NCBI GenBank assembly: GCA_021809235.1
Contig: JAKBAG010000210.1
Coordinates: 1 to 5,228, forward strand
Length of the DNA stretch: 5,228 nucleotides
Source: Acidobacteriota bacterium
GTDB taxonomy: Bacteria; Acidobacteriota; Terriglobia; Terriglobales; Acidobacteriaceae
Direction of reading: 5' to 3'
Position numbers and translations under genes: made by a program. The notes under the pieces were generated by a model. It did not search any database and was not told the origin of the DNA. It saw only the letters and a program-made list of their open reading frames with translations. Every line of letters begins with the position of its first letter. The stretch's first letter is position 1. Shown here in pieces: positions 1-5,228 of this stretch.

Positions 1-1709
1 ATGCGGGAATCATTCTGCGAAAAATAGCTGCCTCCACTGCGCAGCTCATCGGTCTGCACGAGCGGATGCGGCGCCTTGGGATCCGTCTGGGCCGTGACAA
101 TAACCTTGCTGCCGATTCCGGAGCGATTGGACTTGGTGCCGACGAGGCGAATTTTGATCCAGTTTCGCTTCCAGGTGGAGTCGCAGCGGAGTAACTGAGG
201 TCGCCAGTTGATGCAGTTGACGACGACGTCGATGTCGCCGTCGTTGTCGAAGTCTCCAAAGGCACAGCCGCGCGCGGGAGCATTCTCCAGGATTCCCGGA
301 CCGCCCTTGTCGGTGACTTCCTCAAAACGCCCATTGCGGAGATTGCGGTAGAGATATTTGTGTTCTGCGTAACGGAGATCGGATTTGGTGAGATCGACCT
401 CCGGGTAGACATGACCGTTGGACATGAGAATATCCAGCCAGCCATCGTTATCCATGTCGAAGAAGCCGACGCCCCAGCCAAGCAGACGAGTATTGACGCC
501 AAGACCGCCAGGGTAGGTGCGATCCTCAAAATTGGCATCGCCCAGGTTGGTGTAGAGCGAATCGGTGTCTCCGGCAAAGTTGGTTTTCACGACGTCGAAG
601 GTGCCGTCCCGGTTGTAATCCCCGATGGAGACGCCCATGCCGGCCTGGGGTTTGGCTTCGGCAGAAAGTGCGGCTCCGGATTCGACGGCGATATCGCGAA
701 AGGTGCCGTCCTTCTGATTCTGGTAGAGCGTGGCCGGGGCAGAATCATTGGCGACGTAGATGTCGGGCCAGCCGTCGCCGTCGAGATCGGAGGCGGCGAC
801 GCTGAGGCCGTAGGTACCAATGGCGGTCCACATCCCAGCTTTTTCGCTGACGTCGGTAAAAGTGCCGTTTCCGTTGTTGTGATAGAGGATGTTTTTGCCT
901 CCTGGGAGACCTGGCGGACCACAGGCTACAAGCACGCCCTTGTAGGTGCAGGGACCATCCTCGGGCAGAGGCGCGGTCTTCAGATCCAGATCTACATAGT
1001 TGGCGACAAAGAGGTCGAGATGGCCATCGCGGTCGTAATCGACGAAGGTGCAGCCGGTGTTCCAGCGGATTTTGGGACCAGGCTGGATCAGCCCGGCCTG
1101 TTCGGTGACATTGAGGAATTTGCCGTTGCCAAGATTGCGGTAGAGCGCATTCTGGCCGTAGTAGGTGACGAACAGGTCGTCGTGGCCATCATTGTCATAA
1201 TCGCCGATGCAGCAGGCCTGCCCCCAGCCCGTCTTCAGCTCAAGTCCGGAGCCGATGGAAACGTCGGTAAAGGTGCCGTCGCGATTGTTTTTGAAGAGCC
1301 TGCAATGCGGCTCCTGACCGTGCGGAAAGCCCTCCAGCCGCCAGCCGTTGACGAAGAAGAGATCGATCCAGCCATCCTGATCGTAATCGTAAAAGGCAAC
1401 GCCGCAGCCGGTGGTTTCCAGCAGATACTTGTTGTGCAATTGGCCGCCGTAAATGGTCTTGGCGTTGAGTCCGGACTGCACGGCAACATCGACAAAACTA
1501 AGACCCAGGGGAGTGCCTTCGATGGGAGACTTCGGGCCCGGTGGCGGAGGCGCGGCGACGGCATCGTAGGACCGCTCCTGCGGACCGATCTTCGCGGGAG
1601 CCGCGCTCTGCGCGAGGCCGGCCTGCGGCAGGGCCACCGCAAGCAGGTCCTGCATGGAGTAGACGAGCGCGGTACGGCTGAGAGATTGAAGAAATCGACG
1701 ACGATTCAA
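1..1709 (-). CDS. CRTAC1-family FG-GAP/VCBS beta-propeller protein with ASPIC/UnbV domain, Tat-type leader (C-terminus cut by window edge)
   Basis: An uninterrupted frame of 569 codons runs off the left edge. The TTG start is chosen because AGGAG lies 6 nt upstream; an in-frame GTG seven codons further up precedes that Shine-Dalgarno site and is less likely. Residues 2-7 (NRRRFL) fit the twin-arginine pattern and are followed by a moderately hydrophobic stretch ending near GLAQSA (31-36), so Tat export is inferred. Seven FG-GAP/VCBS calcium motifs of the DxDxDGxxD type sit at residues 108-116, 170-178, 224-232, 308-316, 364-372 (third position Asn), 418-426 and 486-494, which suggests a seven-bladed integrin-like propeller. 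The 84-residue gap between motifs 3 and 4 holds the Cys/Gly/Pro-rich segment common in this family (C254, then CGPPGLPG from 263). From about 517 the sequence (NWIKIRL, SNRSGIG, SGGSYFSQND) matches the ASPIC/UnbV domain, cut at residue 569. Molecular function is unknown. It lies 58 bp behind the cytochrome gene, so cotranscription is likely. Confidence 0.93.
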   Translation of the reverse strand, partial: MNRRRFLQSLSRTALVYSMQDLLAVALPQAGLAQSAAPAKIGPQERSYDAVAAPPPPGPKSPIEGTPLGLSFVDVAVQSGLNAKTIYGGQLHNKYLLETTGCGVAFYDYDQDGWIDLFFVNGWRLEGFPHGQEPHCRLFKNNRDGTFTDVSIGSGLELKTGWGQACCIGDYDNDGHDDLFVTYYGQNALYRNLGNGKFLNVTEQAGLIQPGPKIRWNTGCTFVDYDRDGHLDLFVANYVDLDLKTAPLPEDGPCTYKGVLVACGPPGLPGGKNILYHNNGNGTFTDVSEKAGMWTAIGTYGLSVAASDLDGDGWPDIYVANDSAPATLYQNQKDGTFRDIAVESGAALSAEAKPQAGMGVSIGDYNRDGTFDVVKTNFAGDTDSLYTNLGDANFEDRTYPGGLGVNTRLLGWGVGFFDMDNDGWLDILMSNGHVYPEVDLTKSDLRYAEHKYLYRNLRNGRFEEVTDKGGPGILENAPARGCAFGDFDNDGDIDVVVNCINWRPQLLRCDSTWKRNWIKIRLVGTKSNRSGIGSKVIVTAQTDPKAPHPLVQTDELRSGGSYFSQNDSR

Positions 1710-1715
1710 AGGAGT

Positions 1716-1720
1716 CTCCT
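1716..1720 (-). promoter_or_regulatory. Shine-Dalgarno site AGGAG fixing a TTG start
   Basis: On the minus strand AGGAG is followed by 6 nt (ACTCCT) and then TTG at 1709-1707. This is ideal spacing and is the main reason for choosing the TTG over the in-frame GTG at 1730-1728, which lies upstream of the site. The spacer is complementary to the site itself (AGGAG-A-CTCCT), but the loop is too short for more than a weak 3-bp fold. Confidence 0.8.
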
Positions 1721-1767
1721 GCCGGATCACGGATTGCGTTCACGATCGCGTTCCGAGATTCCTGCTT

Positions 1768-4158
1768 TCAGGGTTTGCCTGCCGTGGCAGGGGAGCAACT
1801 GGTGGCGGCGTGCAGGGCCGTGGGCTGCGTCAGTACCTTCTGTGCGTGAATATGCCAGGGATCGCTCTCAATGGATATCTCCGGGTGATGCCGCAGATAG
1901 TCCAGGGAGTAGGTGGGTGCACCGGGATCAATCCGCTTGATGGTGTACTGATCCGCTTCCTTGCGCGCCAGGTCCTTTTGCCCTGTGCGGCGATACAGAA
2001 TGGAGAGATTGTAGTGTGCCGCCAGGTCATCGGGGTCAATGGCCTGGAGAGCACGGAACTGCGCAATCGCCTGCTGCGGTTGGTGCTGCTGGTAGTAGGA
2101 GATGCCCAGTTCGCGGCGGGCATCCCGACACTGCGGATATTGCGAGACAACATCCAGCAGGTCGGCAATCTCCCGCTGGGAGTGACGCTGACGCCGCTCG
2201 ACGAGCGCCAGGTAGTAGAGGGCGCGGGCATCGTGGGCATGCAGGCTGAGAGCCTTCTCCAGCGGTATGCGGGCCTTGTCGTAGCGCTCCCAGTTAATGT
2301 AGGTGAGCCCGAGATTGATCCATCCGTCCTTGTAGTCAGGACGAAGCCCGAGAACCTGCTGGAAGGCGTATTCGGCCTGTGGATACTGGAGCTGGTCAAG
2401 CAGAGCGATACCGAGATTGTTCCACCGCATCCAGACCGGATTCTCCGACTCATTTTCCATGACAGATGGAGCCGATGGCGCGTTGCTGCCCAAGGACAGA
2501 ATCCGGCTTTGCGATGCCATTACAACCAGCGGATAGGGTGGATGCTGGCTGCCGAGAACATGGTCGAGATAGGACTCGCGCAGATGGCGATAATCGACGC
2601 GCGCCGTCAGATGCAGCGTGCCGGTGAGATGCGACGGAATGCGAAAGCGGTAACGAACTAACGCCGAACTGCCGGATGCAATGGTGTTGTCGTAGGCATT
2701 GGAGTGGATAGCCCAGACCTTATGATTGTCCACAAATTCGCCGGTCACATCGACGGGGCGATTGGTGAAGCTGTGGGCGCTGGGGTCGAGGGACTGATCG
2801 GGGCGGAGATAACCGCTGCGATAGAGGATGCGCCCCTGAGCATCGGTGGCGGTGAACTCCACCCAGGCCTGGTAGAGATCGCGCACCTCCGGAATGAGCG
2901 AGTGGCCAACGCCGGTGCTCTGGATAACGACCCACACATCGACCACATGACCAGAAGGCAGGGTAAAGGGCTGCGTGCCCAGCGGCGCGATGAGGCGCAT
3001 GGCATCCTGTGAGCCGGCGTCCTCATCCTCCGCAGTCCGGGAGCCGGTGGACGGCTCTGCAGGCATGGCCGGGTGGGCTGGATTGTCCGGTGCATGCACC
3101 AGCAGGCCAAAGATATCCACGTTCAGATACTGGCCGCTCCGCAGAAAGGCAATTGTCTTCTGCAACTGCGCATCGTAGCCGTAGTAGAACGGTACGGCCG
3201 TGTTCCCGGCAATCCATCGATGCGAGGCAAACCTTCCGTTCTTGGCTCCCGGCTCAGGCAGACCTGCTGTGGCGCGCGGCATGTGGCAGTCCTGACACTG
3301 CTTCTGCGGGGCGGAGTAAAAGGTGAGCGGATTCTGATGGGAGAACTTGGATTGCTGCCACTCATCGAAGGCGCTGAAGGCACGCAGCCACTTGTAGTCG
3401 TTCAGGACCGGCGGAAAGCTTGCCTTGTGGCAAACGGCGCAGTACTCCGCCTGATGGTAAAGCGGCTGCATGACGGCCCTGGAGTGCCGATCCAGATGGG
3501 CCAGAATCTCGGCGTCTGGAACGCGTCCAGGGATGCGATTGCCGGCATCGTCCACCATGACGGCAGGAACGCCGAGGAGATAGCTGCCATTGCCCTCCCG
3601 CGAGGCGACAGACTGAATGGAATGGCAAACGATGCAGGTAACGGCATCGTGCTCGAAGGAGCGATCCATGGGAGCAATGGGGTTGAGCGCTCCGGCAAAG
3701 ATGCCTACCGGATTATGACAACTGTCGCAGTGCCGGGCATATTCAATGCCTTTGGTGGCGAGCAGGATATTGACGCTCTTGCGGTAGAACGGAGAACGGA
3801 AGGCATTGGCATGCAGGGATTGCCGCCACTGATGATAGGCCTGCTGATGACAGTGGCCGCAGTAGGCTGCATCCGGATAGGCACTCGGTGGCAGAAACTG
3901 GTTGCCTTCAATGCGCGCGTTACCCGGCAATGCGATGCTTCCTTTGCCGAAGGGATAGCTGTAGGTTTTTTGAATCTGCTCACTGTAAGCTGCCCGCCAG
4001 GCTGCAAAGCTGGAGGCCGAGGACGACTCTGCCACCGAAGCGACACCTGCCGATGCAACACCAGGCGGCACAGAACCCCAGACGAGGCGCTGCGATCCGC
4101 TGCCCGTTTGCAGAAAAACGAGGAGCGTGAGGACGGCGAGGACGGCACGATAACGCAT
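1768..4158 (-). CDS. exported pentaheme cytochrome c fused to a TPR array
   Basis: The preferred start is the ATG at 4158 (796 aa), with GGAG just upstream and the leader MRYRAVLAVLTLLVFLQ typical of Sec export. The ATG at 4173 would add MGWSC, has no Shine-Dalgarno site and would put a Cys before the leader. In numbering from 4173, five CXXCH haem c sites occur: CGHCH 105-109, CDSCH 149-153, CIVCH 180-184, CAVCH 245-249 and CQDCH 293-297. The first, followed by AYHQWRQSLHA, resembles the cytochrome c554-like multihaem family; H121, H175 and H318 are possible distal ligands. An acidic linker (about 371-391) leads to a beta-rich segment (about 392-560) containing GVGHSLIPEVRDL. Residues about 583-750 form five TPR units (NNLGIALL, INLGLTYI, YYLALVER, RELGISYY, YNLSILYR). 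The likely role is periplasmic or outer-surface electron transfer with a protein-docking arm. The redox partner and substrate cannot be read from the sequence. The gene is upstream of, and probably cotranscribed with, the CRTAC1-family gene. Confidence 0.93.
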   Translation of the reverse strand: MRYRAVLAVLTLLVFLQTGSGSQRLVWGSVPPGVASAGVASVAESSSASSFAAWRAAYSEQIQKTYSYPFGKGSIALPGNARIEGNQFLPPSAYPDAAYCGHCHQQAYHQWRQSLHANAFRSPFYRKSVNILLATKGIEYARHCDSCHNPVGIFAGALNPIAPMDRSFEHDAVTCIVCHSIQSVASREGNGSYLLGVPAVMVDDAGNRIPGRVPDAEILAHLDRHSRAVMQPLYHQAEYCAVCHKASFPPVLNDYKWLRAFSAFDEWQQSKFSHQNPLTFYSAPQKQCQDCHMPRATAGLPEPGAKNGRFASHRWIAGNTAVPFYYGYDAQLQKTIAFLRSGQYLNVDIFGLLVHAPDNPAHPAMPAEPSTGSRTAEDEDAGSQDAMRLIAPLGTQPFTLPSGHVVDVWVVIQSTGVGHSLIPEVRDLYQAWVEFTATDAQGRILYRSGYLRPDQSLDPSAHSFTNRPVDVTGEFVDNHKVWAIHSNAYDNTIASGSSALVRYRFRIPSHLTGTLHLTARVDYRHLRESYLDHVLGSQHPPYPLVVMASQSRILSLGSNAPSAPSVMENESENPVWMRWNNLGIALLDQLQYPQAEYAFQQVLGLRPDYKDGWINLGLTYINWERYDKARIPLEKALSLHAHDARALYYLALVERRQRHSQREIADLLDVVSQYPQCRDARRELGISYYQQHQPQQAIAQFRALQAIDPDDLAAHYNLSILYRRTGQKDLARKEADQYTIKRIDPGAPTYSLDYLRHHPEISIESDPWHIHAQKVLTQPTALHAATSCSPATAGKP

Positions 4159-4161
4159 GCA

Positions 4162-4183
4162 ACTCCAACCCATATGGAGGAGT
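4162..4183 (-). promoter_or_regulatory. possible mRNA hairpin masking the cytochrome ribosome binding site
   Basis: In the minus-strand RNA, ACUCCUCC can pair with GGG-UU-GGAGU across an AUAU loop. That gives eight pairs (one of them a U-G wobble) with a two-base UU bulge. The 3' arm contains the GGAG ribosome binding site and ends four bases before the preferred AUG. The wobble pair exists only in the minus-strand RNA, which fits a role in this transcript. Whether it regulates anything is inference; it could be chance complementarity to a Shine-Dalgarno site. Confidence 0.4.
4163..4166 (-). promoter_or_regulatory. Shine-Dalgarno site GGAG for the cytochrome gene
   Basis: GGAG on the minus strand lies 4 nt before the ATG at 4158-4156. 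It is the only purine-rich site near either candidate start: the sequence before the ATG at 4173 is pyrimidine-rich (CACTCCTCCAT). It therefore favours the shorter protein, whose leader begins MRYR. Confidence 0.6.
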
Positions 4184-4223
4184 GAAAAGACACCCGGCGG
4201 AAAGGACAGGTGCGAACATGGTC

Positions 4224-4253
4224 ATCATACCGAAGCGCAATTCCGGCTGTATA
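4224..4253 (-). promoter_or_regulatory. candidate sigma70-type promoter for the cytochrome/CRTAC1 operon
   Basis: Reading the minus strand, TATACA (4253-4248, 4 of 6 matches to TTGACA) is followed by an 18-nt spacer and TATGAT (4229-4224, 5 of 6 matches to TATAAT). Transcription would begin near 4217, giving a leader of about 60 nt before the ATG at 4158. It lies in the 141-nt gap between the hydrolase stop and that ATG, in a locally AT-richer patch. No operator-like repeat overlaps it. Confidence 0.45.
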
Positions 4254-4299
4254 GAGAGATGGCTGCTGCTGGCGGCTGACGAGAAATGAATCCGCGCGA

Positions 4300-5085
4300 T
4301 TACACCGCCGCAGAGGCAAAGTCGCCGAGGGCCGAGGCGAAGGCATCCGGCAGTTCCACGCAGGCCAGATGTGCGGCGGCAAGTTCCACATATCCGGCAC
4401 CGGGAATCTGCGCGGCGAGGGCACGGCCATCGGCAGGGGTGGAGACCGGATCCGACGAGCCGCCGAGAACCAGCGTGGGTATGGCAATCCGACAGGCGGT
4501 GGCGCGAAAATCGGCATCCCGCACTGCCGAGCAACCGGCGATATAGCCCTGTGGATCCGTGGACTCCAGCATCTGGCGAACCGGAGCGATACGCGCCGGA
4601 TTGGAGGCAAGAAATTCAGGCGTAAACCATCGCTGCAGTGTTCCAGCAACCACCGGAGCAAGCCCCTCGGCGGAGACCAGCTCGATGCGTGCATTCCATG
4701 TGGCAGCTTCGCCGAACTTCATCGCGGTATTGGCCAGAAATAACTGGCGAATTCTTGACGGTGCATAGATGCCGAGCCACTGGCCGATGAGTCCGCCAAG
4801 CGAGACTCCACAGAATGAGAATTCTGACACCCCAAGATAATCAGCCAGCGCAAGCAGATCCTGACTCAGCACTTCCACGGATAGAGGCGCAGGGGTGACC
4901 GAGGATGCGCCGTGGCCGCGAAGATCAAAGCGGAGCACTTGCCAGTGCGGCAGCAGCAACGGAAGCAGCGGCTGCCACATGGACTGGTTGACGCCAAGCG
5001 AGTGGGCCAGGGCCAGGACCGGCTTGCTGGAATCGCCATCCAACTGGTAGGCGATCCGGGCATCTGCGCGATTCAGATACAGCAT
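4300..5085 (-). CDS. pcaD: alpha/beta hydrolase, probable 3-oxoadipate enol-lactonase
   Basis: This complete 261-residue protein has the usual size for PcaD, which hydrolyses 3-oxoadipate enol-lactone to 3-oxoadipate in the protocatechuate/catechol branch of the beta-ketoadipate pathway, in the cytoplasm. The alpha/beta hydrolase landmarks are intact: oxyanion-hole segment AHSLG (27-31), DLRGHG (54-59), nucleophile elbow GVSLGG with Ser95, acid Asp212 in GGSSDPVSTP, and His239 in AAAHLACVE. Features typical of PcaD rather than hydrolases in general are SLGxxxxMW near the N-terminus, LANTAMKFG, WFTPEF (153-158), GYIAGCSAVRDADFR and AAHLxxVE. There is no signal peptide. The start ATG follows GGGAAGGG at 4-nt spacing. 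No other pca gene is visible here, so a related ester or lactone hydrolase acting on another substrate is possible. The gap to the upstream CDGSH gene is 82 bp without an obvious promoter, so cotranscription with it is plausible. Confidence 0.8.
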   Translation of the reverse strand: MLYLNRADARIAYQLDGDSSKPVLALAHSLGVNQSMWQPLLPLLLPHWQVLRFDLRGHGASSVTPAPLSVEVLSQDLLALADYLGVSEFSFCGVSLGGLIGQWLGIYAPSRIRQLFLANTAMKFGEAATWNARIELVSAEGLAPVVAGTLQRWFTPEFLASNPARIAPVRQMLESTDPQGYIAGCSAVRDADFRATACRIAIPTLVLGGSSDPVSTPADGRALAAQIPGAGYVELAAAHLACVELPDAFASALGDFASAAV

Positions 5086-5126
5086 GCTTCCCTTCCCGAG
5101 CAGCGGGGTGCGCTACTGCGAATTCC

Positions 5127-5144
5127 GGGCCTGGGAACAGGCCC
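5127..5144 (-). repeat. perfect GC-rich inverted repeat (hairpin) between the CDGSH gene and the hydrolase
   Basis: GGGCCTG and CAGGCCC form a perfect 7-bp stem around a 4-nt loop. No T-tract follows on either strand, so it does not meet the usual intrinsic terminator pattern. It may attenuate read-through from the CDGSH gene or stabilise the end of that message, or it may be incidental in GC-rich DNA. Confidence 0.5.
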
Positions 5145-5152
5145 TGGGCCTT

Positions 5153-5174
5153 GCTCAGCCCCTTGGCTCAGCCC
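5153..5174. repeat. 9-bp direct repeat with 13-bp period across a stop codon
   Basis: GCTCAGCCC occurs at 5153-5161 and again at 5166-5174, and the similarity extends to CTTG after each copy apart from one extra C. The right copy contains the stop codon and last codon of the CDGSH gene; the left copy is downstream of it and holds an out-of-frame TGA. It looks like a small tandem duplication. Confidence 0.5.
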
Positions 5175-5228
5175 TTGAATCCGACGCGGTTGTGGCTGCC
5201 GTCGCAGTAAGGCTTGTTGGCAGAGGCT
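5168..5228 (-). CDS. C-terminal end of a CDGSH iron-sulfur domain protein (partial, 5' end outside window)
   Basis: The last 19 codons before a TGA read ASANKPYCDGSHNRVGFKG. This contains the 3' half of the CDGSH signature (P-x-C-D-G-S-H), where the Cys and His are the third and fourth ligands of a 2Fe-2S cluster held by three Cys and one His. The first two Cys ligands would lie just beyond the window edge. Small bacterial CDGSH proteins usually end shortly after this motif, as here. They are cytoplasmic redox or iron-sulfur proteins of mostly unknown role. The gene lies 82 bp upstream of the hydrolase on the same strand. Confidence 0.85.
   Translation of the reverse strand, partial: ASANKPYCDGSHNRVGFKG

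Noticed and set aside
1498..1743. 81-codon frame starting at GTG 1743 that overlaps the CRTAC1 start
   Set aside because: It is out of frame with the propeller protein and shows no domain. The AGGAG-spaced TTG in the next frame gives a coherent signal peptide and the full domain series.
360..1940. Long open frame on the plus strand opposite the CRTAC1 gene (526 codons)
   Set aside because: It is antisense to a gene with seven recognisable calcium motifs and an ASPIC/UnbV domain, and it also crosses into the end of the cytochrome gene. Its protein is a low-complexity Val/Ile/Gly/Asp reading of the complement of the Asp-Gly repeats and shows no domain. GC-rich codon bias explains its openness.
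3073..4185. 370-codon open frame on the plus strand opposite the haem-binding half of the cytochrome
   Set aside because: The opposite strand carries five CXXCH motifs and a signal peptide. The plus-strand product has no recognisable motif, so this is a GC-bias shadow.
4289..4304. Terminator at the hydrolase stop codon (AATC/GATT around CGCGC)
   Set aside because: The stem is only 4 bp, overlaps the stop codon and has no T-tract.
3705..4694. 329-codon minus-strand frame bridging the cytochrome start, the promoter gap and the hydrolase
   Set aside because: It overlaps two well-supported genes in another frame and spans the intergenic region; its Arg/Pro/Ser-rich composition is typical of an out-of-frame reading.
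5127..5144. Rho-independent terminator
   Set aside because: The stem is strong but no T-run follows on either strand, so it is reported only as an inverted repeat.

Overview
The window is G+C-rich (roughly 60% by eye) and is read almost entirely from the minus strand. Four protein-coding genes lie head to tail, running from high to low coordinates. No tRNA, rRNA, CRISPR array or insertion sequence is visible. The pairing of a TPR-fused multiheme cytochrome c with a CRTAC1-type FG-GAP/ASPIC-UnbV protein, the codon bias and the base composition suggest an Acidobacteriota-like Gram-negative soil bacterium. This assignment is an inference from protein style, not a phylogenetic placement.

Region by region: (i) 5168-5228 holds the last 19 codons of a gene entering from the right edge, ending in a CDGSH-type iron-sulfur cluster signature. 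(ii) 5086-5167 is a short gap with a GC-rich perfect hairpin and a 9-bp direct repeat across the upstream stop codon. (iii) 4300-5085 is a complete alpha/beta hydrolase that looks like 3-oxoadipate enol-lactonase (PcaD), with an intact Ser-Asp-His triad. (iv) 4159-4299 holds a plausible sigma70-type promoter and, next to the downstream start, an inverted repeat whose RNA would fold over the ribosome binding site. (v) 1768-4158 encodes an exported pentaheme cytochrome c fused to a beta-rich middle domain and a C-terminal array of about five TPR repeats. (vi) 1-1709 encodes a CRTAC1-family protein with a twin-arginine-like leader, seven DxDxDGxxD calcium-binding propeller motifs and the start of an ASPIC/UnbV domain. 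It starts at TTG behind a perfect AGGAG and runs off the left edge.

The cytochrome and the CRTAC1 protein are separated by only 58 bp and are probably one operon, driven by the promoter upstream of the cytochrome. Both are predicted to leave the cytoplasm, the cytochrome through Sec and the propeller through Tat. The most interesting hypothesis is that they form a cell-envelope redox or binding module: a pentaheme electron carrier with a TPR protein-docking arm, paired with a calcium-stabilised seven-bladed propeller. The PcaD-like hydrolase and the CDGSH protein are probably a separate transcription unit of cytoplasmic metabolism. Nothing in the window ties them functionally to the cytochrome pair.
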